DNA of 64,000 bases, taken from assembly GCA_017512885.1 (NCBI GenBank), contig JAFWEP010000001.1, positions 1 through 64,000 on the forward strand. The letters run 5' to 3'. The stretch comes from Erysipelotrichaceae bacterium (GTDB lineage Bacteria > Bacillota_I > Bacilli_A > Erysipelotrichales > Erysipelotrichaceae). The notes under the pieces are model-generated. The model saw only the letters and a program-made list of their open reading frames with translations. It was not told the origin of the DNA and ran no database searches. Numbering within the stretch: the stretch's first letter is position 1; every line of letters begins with the position of its first letter. This document shows positions 34,876-44,306 of the stretch, piece by piece. Both the position numbers and the translations under genes were made by a program.

Positions 34876-37272
34876 CTATTTCCTCATCAGCCAGCCCTTG
34901 ATGTCCGAAACACCGCGGAACTTCTCGAATCCGCCGTCTTTCAGAACGACCAGGGTCGGAGCCTGCTTGACACCGTAGACATCAACGAGTTCTTTCTCTT
35001 CGTTGGCATTCAGAGTCGTGTAGTGGACACCGGCTTTGTCCAGCAGGGCTGTTGCCGCCTTGCAGTTGGGGCAGGTCGGGGTCTTGAACAGCAGGATCTC
35101 GTCGTTTACCGCGACATCCTCCGCCGGAGCAGCCTTTTCGACATATTCTGCGACCGGAACATCATCGACCGGTGCCGGCAGAGGTCCGGTGTGGGTCAGA
35201 TGGGAATGACCGATATCGTAGACCTTACGATCCTTGAACTCCTGAGCCTTGCCGTCGTTCCAGTTCTGGACCGGACGGTAGTAACCGGTGATACGGCTGT
35301 AGACTTCCGTCTTCTTGCCGCAGATCGGGCAGGTGTACTGTTCACCGGTCAGATAACCGTGATCAGCACAGACCGAGTAGGTCGGAGACATCGTGTAGTA
35401 GGGCAGCTTGTAGTTCTCGGCGATCTTGCGCACCAGCGCCGCAGCAGCCTTCCAGTCCGGCAGCTTCTCGCCTAAGAAGGCATGGAAGACGGTACCGGAA
35501 GTGTAGAGCGTCTGCAGGTCGTCCTGGATATCCAGAGCGGAGAAGACGTCTTCAGTGTAGCCGACCGGCAGGTGCGAAGAGTTGGTGTAGTAGGGAGTAC
35601 CGTTCATATTGGCGGTGATGATATCCGGATAGAGCTCCTTGTCATGCTTCGCGAAACGGTAGGTGGTGGATTCGGCCGGGGTGGCTTCCAGGTTGTAGAG
35701 GTCGCCGTACTTCTCCTGGTAGTCGGAGAGACGTTCACGCATATGGTTCAGGACATCGCGGGTGAAGCGCTGTACACGCTCATCCGTCAGATCGGCCCGC
35801 AGCCACTTCGCATTCAGACCGGCTTCGTTCATACCGATCAGACCGATGGTGGAGAAGTGGTTGTCGAAGGATCCCAGATAACGCTTGGTGTAGGGGTAGA
35901 GGCCCTGTTCCAGCAGCTTGGTGATGACCGTACGCTTCGTCTTCAGGGAACGGGCAGAGATATCCATCAGGTTGTCCAGACGCTTGTAGAAGTCAGCTTC
36001 ATCCTCGGCCAGGTAAGCGATCCGCGGCATATTGATGGTGACGACACCGACGGAACCGGTGGATTCACCGGAACCGAAGAAGCCGCCGGACTTCTTGCGC
36101 AGTTCACGCAGGTCAAGACGCAGTCTGCAGCACATGGAACGGACATCGGAGGGTTCCATATCGGAGTTGATGTAGTTGGAGAAGTAGGGGGTACCGTACT
36201 TCGCGGTCATCTCGAAGAGGAGTTTGTTGTTTTCCGTCTCGGACCAGTCAAAGTCTCTGGTGATGGAGTAAGTCGGGATCGGGTACTGGAAACCGCGGCC
36301 GTTCGCATCGCCTTCGATCATGATCTCGATGAAGGCCTTGTTGACCATGTCCATTTCCTTCTGGCAGTCGCCGTAGGTGAAGTCCATCTCCTTGCCGCCG
36401 ATGATGGCCGGCAGGTTCTTCAGATCATTCGGGACGGTCCAGTCCAGGGTGATGTTGGAGAAGGGAGCCTGCGTGCCCCAGCGGGAAGGCGTATTGACAC
36501 CGTAGACGAAAGACTGGACGCACTGTTTGACTTCCTTCTGGGACAGGTTGTCGACCCGGACGAAGGGAGCCAGGTAGGTATCGAAGGAAGAGAATGCCTG
36601 TGCACCGGCCCATTCATTCTGCATGATGCCCAGGAAGTTGACCATCTGGTTGCAGAGCGTGGAGAGGTGGTTGGCCGGAGAAGAAGTGATCTTGCCGGGA
36701 ACCCCGCCCAGACCTTCCTGGATCAGCTGCTTTAAGGACCATCCGGCACAGTATCCCGTCAACATGGACAGGTCGTGGATGTGGATGGCGGCGCTGCGGT
36801 GGGCATTGGCGATCTCTTCGTCATAGACTTCGCTCAGCCAGTAGTTGGCAGTGATGGCGCCGGAGTTGGAGAGGATCAGGCCGCCTACGGAGTAGGTAAC
36901 GGTGGAGTTTTCCTTGACCCGCCAGTCATTGATGCGCAGATAATTGTCGACCAGTTCCTGATAGTTCAGTAAGGCACTGTTGACGTTTCTGACCTTTTCA
37001 CGCTGTTTACGGTATAAGATATACGCTTTCGCGACATCGGCATAGCCGGATTCGGACAATACTTTTTCGACACTGTCCTGGATGTCTTCGACCGTGATCT
37101 TGCCGTCCTTGACCTTCGGTTCAAAGTCCGAAGCGACCCGTAAGGCGATCAGATCGATCACCGACTGATGGTATTCCTTCTGTAAGGCTTCAAAAGCCTT
37201 GGTGATCGCTGCGCTGATCTTGTTGATGTTGAAGTCAACGATCTTGCCGTCTCTTTTTACGACCTGGTACAT
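34876..37272 (-). CDS. nrdD: Anaerobic ribonucleoside-triphosphate reductase with fused C-terminal thioredoxin-like domain
   Basis: 798 residues from the ATG after GGGAGG; an upstream in-frame ATG has no such site. An ATP-cone (~1-95) precedes the class III reductase barrel. Zinc cysteines (CPICGKK) and the glycyl-radical loop (YSRITGYYRP) close the catalytic part at ~665. Residues ~715-798 form a thioredoxin/glutaredoxin-like domain with CPNC. The usual NrdD ends soon after the glycyl radical, so this tail is an extra. It reduces ribonucleotides to deoxyribonucleotides without oxygen and is activated by NrdG, encoded nearby. Confidence 0.93.
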   Translation of the reverse strand: MYQVVKRDGKIVDFNINKISAAITKAFEALQKEYHQSVIDLIALRVASDFEPKVKDGKITVEDIQDSVEKVLSESGYADVAKAYILYRKQREKVRNVNSALLNYQELVDNYLRINDWRVKENSTVTYSVGGLILSNSGAITANYWLSEVYDEEIANAHRSAAIHIHDLSMLTGYCAGWSLKQLIQEGLGGVPGKITSSPANHLSTLCNQMVNFLGIMQNEWAGAQAFSSFDTYLAPFVRVDNLSQKEVKQCVQSFVYGVNTPSRWGTQAPFSNITLDWTVPNDLKNLPAIIGGKEMDFTYGDCQKEMDMVNKAFIEIMIEGDANGRGFQYPIPTYSITRDFDWSETENNKLLFEMTAKYGTPYFSNYINSDMEPSDVRSMCCRLRLDLRELRKKSGGFFGSGESTGSVGVVTINMPRIAYLAEDEADFYKRLDNLMDISARSLKTKRTVITKLLEQGLYPYTKRYLGSFDNHFSTIGLIGMNEAGLNAKWLRADLTDERVQRFTRDVLNHMRERLSDYQEKYGDLYNLEATPAESTTYRFAKHDKELYPDIITANMNGTPYYTNSSHLPVGYTEDVFSALDIQDDLQTLYTSGTVFHAFLGEKLPDWKAAAALVRKIAENYKLPYYTMSPTYSVCADHGYLTGEQYTCPICGKKTEVYSRITGYYRPVQNWNDGKAQEFKDRKVYDIGHSHLTHTGPLPAPVDDVPVAEYVEKAAPAEDVAVNDEILLFKTPTCPNCKAATALLDKAGVHYTTLNANEEKELVDVYGVKQAPTLVVLKDGGFEKFRGVSDIKGWLMRK

Positions 37273-37412
37273 GTTTCTGCCTCCCTTTCCTGCAAAGTGT
37301 GTTAGAAAATGCTTCGCGATCACACACGAAACATCTCTGATCATATTCCATGAAGTTCCCAAGCGGTACGATCTCCTGCCGTTCAGGCACCGGAAAACTT
37401 CTTACGAACTCA

Positions 37413-37441
37413 CTTTAACACCGCGAAAAAAGCCCCGTCAA
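37413..37441 (-). promoter_or_regulatory. Promoter of nrdD-trxB
   Basis: On the minus strand, TTGACG (37441-37436), 17 bases, then TTAAAG (37418-37413). About 140 bases of leader follow, including a GTGTGT/ACACAC stem (37297-37327) before the ribosome binding site. No clear NrdR box was found. Confidence 0.5.
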
Positions 37442-37526
37442 TAGACATGACCGAAAAATGATTGAAAATTCAACTAATTATTTTCAGCACAATTTCGCTT
37501 GTGTTTTTGCCCTTGTTTCTCACAGA

Positions 37527-37545
37527 AAAGACTGCGTTTCCGCAG
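37527..37545 (-). terminator. Terminator of the butyrate kinase gene
   Basis: GACTGCG/CGCAGTC with loop GAAA and TTTT on the minus strand. Confidence 0.8.
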
Positions 37546-37554
37546 TCTCTTTCC

Positions 37555-38664
37555 TTACTTTTCGAAGTCGAAACCTTTCCAGTAAGGTTCTCCCTTGTAT
37601 TCCTTCGCTTCTTCCTTACCTTCCAGGACCCGGATGGCACCGGAAGCCAGTGCGATCATCTCAAATTCACCCGGATAGACATAGACCGGAGCGATCCAGC
37701 CGATCGCTTCTTTGATATCTGCGACCAGACCGTCATTATGCGCCATGCCGCCGCCGACCAGGATCGCATCGACATCCCCCTTCAGGACAGCCGCCATCGA
37801 TCCGATATTCTTTTCGACCTGGTAGATCATCGTCTCCCAGACCATCTCCGCATACTTGTTGCCTTCTTCGATCATGGCCACCACATCGAGACCTTCGTTG
37901 GTCCCCAGATGACTGACGAAGCCGCCGGTCTTGGTGCAGAGCTTGCGCATCTCATCAGCCGTAACGTGATTCTTTTCCATATAGTTGAGGACTTCCGCGA
38001 CCGGGATCGAACCGCAGCGGGTAGGAGTCATCGGACCGTCGCCGCCGACGATGTCATTTCCGTCGATCATCCTTCCTTTGCGATGGGCATTGACGGTGAT
38101 GCCGCCGCCCAGATGGCAGGTGATGTAGTTCTTTTCGGTATACTTCTCTCCCATCTTTTCCGCATGGCGGATGGCCATCTCCTTCAGGTTCAGGGCATGC
38201 ATATGAGAAGCCCGGTAAAGCCCCTTGATGCCGGTCATCCTGGCCACATCCTGCAGTTCATCGGTATCCGGCGGATTGACGACGAAAGCCCGCTTGCCGT
38301 ACTTTTCCGCAAACTTGCGGCAGAGCTGGGGACCCAGCTGGGCCGGATGATGGACGCCGTTGGCAGCGATGGTGGCGTGTTCCAGGAGGATGTCGTTGAT
38401 CTCGTAGGTGCCGCCCTCTACGGACAGCAGGCTGCCGCCCCGGCCGCTGAAGGCATCCACCGCGGAGAGATCGATGTGGGCCTTCTCCAGTTCATTCAGG
38501 ATCGTCTCCTCGCGGTAGGGGAGCTGATCACTGATAGTGGCATACTCTGCCAGTTTCTCCGCTTCGTGCGGAACGTTGGCGGAGAAGATCTCCTGATCTC
38601 CTTCGTAGAGTGCGATCTTGGTAGAGGTGGAACCGGGGTTGATGGTAAATACCTTGTAAGACAT
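37555..38664 (-). CDS. buk: Butyrate kinase
   Basis: 369 residues from the ATG that gives MSYKVFTINPGSTSTKIALY, the acetate/butyrate-kinase start. The acetokinase-type ATPase fold includes DELQDVARMTG, CHLGGGITVNAHRKGRMID and LVGGGMAHND. It converts butyryl phosphate and ADP to butyrate and ATP at the end of butyrate fermentation, or acts on branched acyl phosphates. No phosphotransbutyrylase gene is adjacent. It lies between nrdG (28 bases upstream) and nrdD, an unusual place for it. Confidence 0.9.
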   Translation of the reverse strand: MSYKVFTINPGSTSTKIALYEGDQEIFSANVPHEAEKLAEYATISDQLPYREETILNELEKAHIDLSAVDAFSGRGGSLLSVEGGTYEINDILLEHATIAANGVHHPAQLGPQLCRKFAEKYGKRAFVVNPPDTDELQDVARMTGIKGLYRASHMHALNLKEMAIRHAEKMGEKYTEKNYITCHLGGGITVNAHRKGRMIDGNDIVGGDGPMTPTRCGSIPVAEVLNYMEKNHVTADEMRKLCTKTGGFVSHLGTNEGLDVVAMIEEGNKYAEMVWETMIYQVEKNIGSMAAVLKGDVDAILVGGGMAHNDGLVADIKEAIGWIAPVYVYPGEFEMIALASGAIRVLEGKEEAKEYKGEPYWKGFDFEK

Positions 38665-38692
38665 GCCTTGTCCTTTCTTTCGGCTTAGCCGT

Positions 38693-39385
38693 TTATTCCA
38701 CTCCGCGCAGCTGCGCATCCTCAACATAGGGCAGGATGAGCTGGCGGTAATGCTGCATCTCTTCAGGCAGCGGGGCATGCAGGCCTCCGTAGGGCACAGT
38801 ATCGCGGTCGGTAAAGGCCTGCAGATAGTAGTGCTTCGCTCCCCGGATCAGTTCACCGATCTCCTTGAAGTCTTCCGCTTCATGCAGTTCATGGACGACG
38901 GTGGTACGGAACTCGTAGTCGATGCCGGAGTTCATCAGCAGGGCGATCGTCTCCTTGATCCTATCAAGCTCGACCGTCTTCATCCCGGCCGTCAGGGCAT
39001 ATTTGCGGGGCGAATTCTTGATGTCCATCGCCACGTAGTCGATGAGCTTCTCTTCCAGCAGTTTCTGCACCATCTCCGGATGCAGGCCGTTGGTATCCAG
39101 TTTGACCGCAAAGCCCAGCTCCCGGATCTTCTTCATCAGTTCCGGCAGATCCTTATGCAGGCAGGGCTCTCCGCCGGTAAAGGCGACCCCGTCCAGAAGA
39201 CCGGTCCGCTTCTTTAAGAAGGACAAGAGTTCTTCTTCCTCCATCACCGGCTTCGCAGTGCCGTCGACCAGTTCAAAGTTATGACAGAACGGGCAGCGCA
39301 TATCGCAGCCGTTCAGAAAGACCGTGCAGGCGACATGTCCCGGAAAATCCAGCAACGTCATCTTCTGCAGTCCGTAGATCTTCAT
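38693..39385 (-). CDS. nrdG: Anaerobic ribonucleotide reductase activase
   Basis: 230 residues. The radical-SAM cluster motif CDMRCPFC (27-34) and GGEP-like VAFTGGEPCLH are intact. It uses S-adenosylmethionine to form the glycyl radical on NrdD. It belongs to the PflA-like NrdG subtype common in anaerobes. It is in the same leftward run as nrdD, but butyrate kinase separates them. Confidence 0.88.
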   Translation of the reverse strand: MKIYGLQKMTLLDFPGHVACTVFLNGCDMRCPFCHNFELVDGTAKPVMEEEELLSFLKKRTGLLDGVAFTGGEPCLHKDLPELMKKIRELGFAVKLDTNGLHPEMVQKLLEEKLIDYVAMDIKNSPRKYALTAGMKTVELDRIKETIALLMNSGIDYEFRTTVVHELHEAEDFKEIGELIRGAKHYYLQAFTDRDTVPYGGLHAPLPEEMQHYRQLILPYVEDAQLRGVE

Positions 39386-39388
39386 CTT

Positions 39389-40336
39389 CTATACCTCCCG
39401 ATAAGCAGCCAGGATGTGCAGATTGCGCACATCTCCGTCCTTGATATGGTCATTGACCGAATAGGCGTGTTTCTCCAGATCGCCGCAGCTGGCGGAAGTC
39501 AGACCGCTGTCGATCAGTTCATCGATCACATCGGCCGCGATCCCTTCGATCACCTTCTGCTTCTCTTCCGCCGATCCTTCATTGTCGCTGATGAGCAGGA
39601 ACTCCAGCAGTTCCGCTTCATAGGACAGCTTCGGCAGAGCGCGCAGAGCCCGGAAGCTCCACTTGTAGTAGGGCTGATAAGTATGGTTCAGCAGGAAGAG
39701 CACGTTGAGGCTGCTGCGCACGAACTCATTCACCGCCAGCTGGGCAGCTGCTGTCTCCTGATGCTGCAGACAGCGCGGATAGTTATACTGTCCGGCCTGG
39801 GCCATGATCAGCAGGTTCCCGGCCAGCTTCTTCAGAGCGACCGCTTCCGGATAGAAAGAGAGCCGCTCCCGGATCTTCGTCACTTCCCCATAGTTGTCCA
39901 GGAAGATCTTCCCGTTCACCGCTTCGGCCAGGGCATATTCCGGTACCTGCAGCCACTGCGTAAGGGTCAGGTAGCCGTCGCTACTGCCGCACTTCTCCTG
40001 AAAGAACTCCGCCGTACGCAAGACACCTTTACGGCTGCCGCCGACCGGCGCCAGTAAAGAACGCTTCAGTCCTTTATACTCTTTGGGAAGCTTGCTGTAG
40101 GCTCTTTCCAGCAGGAAGGCCTTCCGGCGGTCGACGACTTCCTCTCCCGGCAGGAAGAGACAGAAGCCCGGCTCCATGTCATGGTCGCGCGAGACTTCGT
40201 CATCATAGCCGAAACAGTCCGAGCCGCTGCCGCAGATCCCGGCCGCGATATACGGCAAGAGTTCCGGGAACTCCTCCTCCAGCATCTTCCTTCCGTAAAG
40301 CTCGAAGTATTCTTCTGCCAGTTCAATTCCGGCCAT
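39389..40336 (-). CDS. DUF4037 nucleotidyltransferase-like protein
   Basis: 315 residues. The N-terminal GSGSDCFGYDDEVSRDHDME carries the GS...D.D pattern of a nucleotidyltransferase fold, followed by the DUF4037 helical part. The substrate is unknown. It overlaps the TPR gene upstream by 14 bases and precedes nrdG by three bases, so the three are probably one transcript. Confidence 0.85.
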   Translation of the reverse strand: MAGIELAEEYFELYGRKMLEEEFPELLPYIAAGICGSGSDCFGYDDEVSRDHDMEPGFCLFLPGEEVVDRRKAFLLERAYSKLPKEYKGLKRSLLAPVGGSRKGVLRTAEFFQEKCGSSDGYLTLTQWLQVPEYALAEAVNGKIFLDNYGEVTKIRERLSFYPEAVALKKLAGNLLIMAQAGQYNYPRCLQHQETAAAQLAVNEFVRSSLNVLFLLNHTYQPYYKWSFRALRALPKLSYEAELLEFLLISDNEGSAEEKQKVIEGIAADVIDELIDSGLTSASCGDLEKHAYSVNDHIKDGDVRNLHILAAYREV

Positions 40337-41156
40337 AGATCTCCTCCGCCCGTTTCTTCAGTTCTTCCGCAAAGAGGAAGTAACCGTAATAGGAAAAGGA
40401 AGGGGCACACTTCTCACAGACGAAGGCATAGTAGCCGTTGCGGGGCAGGGAAGGAGTATTCAGGAACTCTTCCGCTCTGTCCAGCAGTCCTTCGATCTTC
40501 TTCTCGGCTGCTTCCGCACCCAGCTCCGCGCTGTACAGATCCGCTTCATTGAGACAGGTGATGGCCTGCTCCAGTTCGCCGTGTTCCACTTTCGACATCG
40601 TCTGCAGGGCTTTCTCATAATAGGCATGCGCCTCGGCATATCTCCTCAATGAGGTGCAGGTCAGGGCCATATTGTTGTAGAGGCCGCCTAAGAGCGAGGG
40701 ATCGACATGTGCGGCCTTCTCATAGACTTCCTTGGCCTTTTCGAAGAGGGAGAGCGAACGTTCATCCTTCCCGAAGGCATTGAGGGCTGTGGCGCAGTTG
40801 ATATAGGTCGTACCGGCCGAAACGTTCTCCGAGAAATCCAGTTCCCTCAGAAGACGCAACGCTTCCTCGATCGAAGCGAAGGCTTTCTCCTTCACACCGG
40901 TCTTGCGGTAATGGCCGACCAGTTCGTTGCGGATCAGCAGTTCGCCGCGCTGATCATGACCGATCTTCGCTTCTTCCAGCCAGTACAGCAAATGCCGCTC
41001 CGCTCCGGCGTAGTCGCGTTTGCTCATATATTCATCCATCTTCCCGATGATCCTCTGCTGAGGGATCGGGGTGATGTCTTCCTGTTTGGGGGTGCACAGG
41101 ACACAGGCCGGTTCTTCGTAGTCTTCCTTCTCCAGCCAGCCTTTTTTCTCTTCCAT
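40323..41156 (-). CDS. Tetratricopeptide-repeat protein
   Basis: 277 residues made of TPR-like helix pairs (~40-200), for example AYYEKALQTMSKVEHGEL and LLGGLYNNMALTCTSLRRY. The C-terminus has a small Cys motif (CEKC). It probably binds a partner protein; the overlapping DUF4037 product is the best candidate. No signal peptide. Confidence 0.8.
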   Translation of the reverse strand: MEEKKGWLEKEDYEEPACVLCTPKQEDITPIPQQRIIGKMDEYMSKRDYAGAERHLLYWLEEAKIGHDQRGELLIRNELVGHYRKTGVKEKAFASIEEALRLLRELDFSENVSAGTTYINCATALNAFGKDERSLSLFEKAKEVYEKAAHVDPSLLGGLYNNMALTCTSLRRYAEAHAYYEKALQTMSKVEHGELEQAITCLNEADLYSAELGAEAAEKKIEGLLDRAEEFLNTPSLPRNGYYAFVCEKCAPSFSYYGYFLFAEELKKRAEEIYGRN

Positions 41157-41218
41157 AATTGTTTTCCTTTCGCTTCCCTATCATTATATAACAGCTCTGA
41201 CCTGCTATAATGGATACG

Positions 41219-43069
41219 ATGAAAGTCCTGCGTATCCTGCTCTGTCTGCTGCTGCTGGCCGGCTGTCAGACAGCAGACAGTTCAGCAGTTCCTGTCTCTG
41301 AAGAAACGGCCGAAGAGACCACACCGGGAGGTCTCAGCTTACAGGAAGAGATCGCCCAGATGATGATGGTCTCGGTGGAATCCTGGGGACAGGGCAATAA
41401 TAAGGTGCTCATTACCGAACTGAATCCGGCTCTGGATGCTTTTCTGCGGGAGATCCCTTTCGGCGGCTATATCCTTTTCGCTTCCAATATCGAAACAAGC
41501 GAACAGCTGCTGAAACTGGAAGGACAGCTCCTGGATACCTCCGGAAAGTATCCGCCTCTTTTTGCGATCGATGAAGAAGGCGGAGAGATCACAAGACTCT
41601 CGACCGGTCTCAATTTCCCCGGGAATATGGCTCTGGGAGCGCTGGATGATCCTCGGAAGACCCGTGAAGCCTACTCCCTGATCGGTCAGGAGCTGAAGGT
41701 ATCGAAGATCGATATCGACTTCGCTCCGGTCAGTGATCTCAATACCAATGTGAACTCTTCGATCGGTATCCGCTGCTTCTCCGATGATCCCGACTATACC
41801 GCCAAACAGGTCTCGGCAGCCATCCAGGGCCTGCATGATGCCGGTATTCTATCTGCCTTAAAGCATTTCCCGGGTCATGGAGATACCGCGATCGACTCCC
41901 ATACCGGACTGCCGGTCCTCTATCTGACCGAGGAACAGCTGCTGGAAAGAGAGCTGGTCCCCTTCAAAGCCGGGATCGCTGCCGGCTGCGATATGATCAT
42001 GACCGCTCACATTCAGTTCCCACTGATCGAAGACACTATCTATCATTCTCCCAAAAGCAATGAAGACCTGACATTGCCGGCGACCTTCTCCGAACATATC
42101 CTGCAGGACATCCTGCGCGGAGAACTGGGCTTTGAAGGTCTGATCGTGACCGATGCGCTGAACATGGGCGCCATCGCCAGACACTTCGATCCCTACGAAG
42201 CCTGCGTACGGGCCATCGATGCCGGAGCCGACATCCTGCTGATGCCGGCCGCCCTGAACAGCGAAGACGGTCTGCGGGCAGCCCGGGCTCTGGTCAACCA
42301 GCTCTATGTCAAGGCGACCTACGACGATGCCTTCCGGGAAAAGATCGATGCCGCCGTGACCCGCATCCTGGCGATGAAGGAAGCGTGTGCGCTGGCCGAA
42401 AAGACGATCGATCCGGCAGTAGATGCCGAAGCGGCTGAAGCCTTCCTGACTTCAGAAGAACTGCAGCAGCAGGAGTGGCAGCTCTGCACCGAAGCTGTAA
42501 CGATCCTGCGCAATAATGACGTCCTGCCTTTCTCCGGCAATAAGAGCACGGTATTGCTTTATCCTTATGCAGAAGAAGAGACCGGCATCCTCAGAAGCCT
42601 TGAGCTTTTAAAGGAGAAAGGACTCCTGACCACTGATGTGGAAGCCTATGCGATGGAAGATCTCGATATCGACAGGATCGAAGATTCGATCCGCAGCTGC
42701 GATCAGCTGATCCTGATCAGTGAATTCTATTCCGAGGAGGATATCCGCTGGAATGCCTTCCAGCCGCAGGCCTATGAAGAAGTCCTGGCCATCCGCAGGC
42801 AGGAAGAAAAACCGGTCACTGTCCTCTCCGCCCATCTGCCCTACGATCTTTCGATCTATGAAGAAGCCGATGTCCTCGCCGCTTCCTACGGCGGCAAGCT
42901 GATCCCGGAAGAAGGAAGATCCTGGAACCACAACATCGCTGCCGGACTGGCTGTCCTCTTCGGAGAAGAAGGCGGCAGAGGAAAACTGCCGGTCAGCGTT
43001 CCGATCTACTGGTATGATTACTTCCTGGATGAGATCCGTTATCCGCTGGGAAGCAATGATAAACAATAA
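41219..43069 (+). CDS. Family 3 glycoside hydrolase, NagZ-like lipoprotein
   Basis: 616 residues. The signal peptide MKVLRILLCLLLLAGC ends in a lipobox. The GH3 N-terminal barrel holds KHFPGHGDTAIDSHTG, the loop His of NagZ-type enzymes, and the nucleophile Asp in IVTDALNMGAI. A C-terminal GH3 domain follows. It probably removes N-acetylglucosamine from wall fragments at the cell surface. An in-frame ATG nine bases earlier lies inside TATAAT (41206-41211), so the second ATG is preferred; no Shine-Dalgarno is visible and the mRNA may be leaderless. Confidence 0.88.
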   Translation: MKVLRILLCLLLLAGCQTADSSAVPVSEETAEETTPGGLSLQEEIAQMMMVSVESWGQGNNKVLITELNPALDAFLREIPFGGYILFASNIETSEQLLKLEGQLLDTSGKYPPLFAIDEEGGEITRLSTGLNFPGNMALGALDDPRKTREAYSLIGQELKVSKIDIDFAPVSDLNTNVNSSIGIRCFSDDPDYTAKQVSAAIQGLHDAGILSALKHFPGHGDTAIDSHTGLPVLYLTEEQLLERELVPFKAGIAAGCDMIMTAHIQFPLIEDTIYHSPKSNEDLTLPATFSEHILQDILRGELGFEGLIVTDALNMGAIARHFDPYEACVRAIDAGADILLMPAALNSEDGLRAARALVNQLYVKATYDDAFREKIDAAVTRILAMKEACALAEKTIDPAVDAEAAEAFLTSEELQQQEWQLCTEAVTILRNNDVLPFSGNKSTVLLYPYAEEETGILRSLELLKEKGLLTTDVEAYAMEDLDIDRIEDSIRSCDQLILISEFYSEEDIRWNAFQPQAYEEVLAIRRQEEKPVTVLSAHLPYDLSIYEEADVLAASYGGKLIPEEGRSWNHNIAAGLAVLFGEEGGRGKLPVSVPIYWYDYFLDEIRYPLGSNDKQ

Positions 43070-43084
43070 GGAGGGAGATATCTT

Positions 43085-44185
43085 ATGCAGCAGACTTTAA
43101 AACTAGGCTTCGGTCTGATGCGGCTGCCGAGACTTGCCGACGACACCATCGATGTCGAACAGGTCAAAGTCATGGTCGACCGCTTTATCGAAGCCGGAGG
43201 CACCTACTTCGATACCGCCTTCATGTATCCGGGCAGTGAAGAAGCCATGAAGAAGGCGCTCGTCGAACGCTATCCCCGTGACAGCTACACCGTTGCCACC
43301 AAACTGATGTGCTCCCCGGACATCGACAGCGAAGAGAAGGCCAAACAGGAAGTCCTGACCAGTCTGGAAAGATCGGGAGCCGGCTATTTCGACTACTACC
43401 TCCTGCATGCCATCCAGCGCAGCAACGTCCACAAGTACGAAGAGTATCACCTCTGGGATTATGTCAAAGAGTTAAAAGAAAAAGGCATCATCAGACACTA
43501 CGGTTTCTCCTTCCATGCCGATCCGGTACTGCTGGAAGAACTGCTGCAGAAGCATCCCGATGTGGAATTCGTCCAGCTGCAGATGAACTATGCCGACTGG
43601 GAGAACCCCGGTGTCAATTCCCGTCTCAACTATGAGATCTGCCGCAAATACAATAAGCCGGTCGTGGTCATGGAACCGGTCAAGGGCGGTATCCTGGCTG
43701 ATCCGATCCCGGCTGCCAAAGCCATCTTCGACCGTGAAAACAACGGCATGTCCTATGCTTCCTGGGCTTTACGCTTCATTGCCGAGAAGGAAGGCCTGCT
43801 GGCTGTCTTAAGCGGTATGAGCTCCATCGCCCAGATGGAAGACAACCTCAGTTTCATGAAGGACTTCAAGCCCTTAACGGAACACGAAGAGGAGGTCATC
43901 AAAGAAGTACAGGCTGCCTATGATGCCAACAAGGCCATCCCCTGCACAGCCTGCCATTACTGCACCAAGGGCTGCCCGATGAACATCCCGATCCCGGAGA
44001 TCTTCACTGTTGAGAACCGCAAGGAAGGTTCTCCGGAGTTCCGGACCAAGAGAGAATACGTCATCGTCACTCAGGACAGAGGCAAAGCCAGCGACTGCAT
44101 CCAGTGCGGTCAGTGCGAGAGCGTCTGCCCCCAGCACCTGCCGATCATCGAACTGCTGCAGCAGTGCCGGGCTCTGGAAGGCTGA
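43085..44185 (+). CDS. Aldo/keto reductase with C-terminal ferredoxin domain
   Basis: 366 residues. The N-terminal ~280 residues are an aldo/keto reductase barrel with the usual Asp/Tyr/Lys/His region. The C-terminal ~75 residues hold two 4Fe-4S motifs, CTACHYCTKGCP and CIQCGQCESVCP. This clostridial-type fusion is common in anaerobes and probably links substrate reduction to ferredoxin. AAGGAGG precedes the start, 15 bases after the GH3 gene, so they may share a transcript. The substrate is unknown. Confidence 0.9.
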   Translation: MQQTLKLGFGLMRLPRLADDTIDVEQVKVMVDRFIEAGGTYFDTAFMYPGSEEAMKKALVERYPRDSYTVATKLMCSPDIDSEEKAKQEVLTSLERSGAGYFDYYLLHAIQRSNVHKYEEYHLWDYVKELKEKGIIRHYGFSFHADPVLLEELLQKHPDVEFVQLQMNYADWENPGVNSRLNYEICRKYNKPVVVMEPVKGGILADPIPAAKAIFDRENNGMSYASWALRFIAEKEGLLAVLSGMSSIAQMEDNLSFMKDFKPLTEHEEEVIKEVQAAYDANKAIPCTACHYCTKGCPMNIPIPEIFTVENRKEGSPEFRTKREYVIVTQDRGKASDCIQCGQCESVCPQHLPIIELLQQCRALEG

Positions 44186-44219
44186 TCTGTCTTTTGGAAA
44201 ACGTGCTATAATCAGAGTA

Positions 44220-44306
44220 CAAGGGGACCACCGGTGACGGTCGTGCTTCCTCGGTTAACGAAAACGGTCCGCTAACGTTTGGTAGACTGAGAGCGGCCGT
44301 TTTTCT
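44220..44306 (+). ncRNA. Antitoxin RNA, element copy 3
   Basis: TATAAT at 44207-44212. The RNA would start with the GACCACCG-GTGA-CGGTC hairpin, then the shoulder GGTCGTGCTTCC (44239-44250). It ends in stem AAAACGGTCCGCT/AGCGGCCGTTTT with one bulge and TTTTTCTTT. It overlaps the toxin 3' end (from 44272). It is a diverged relative of the two copies at 26 kb. Confidence 0.6.
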
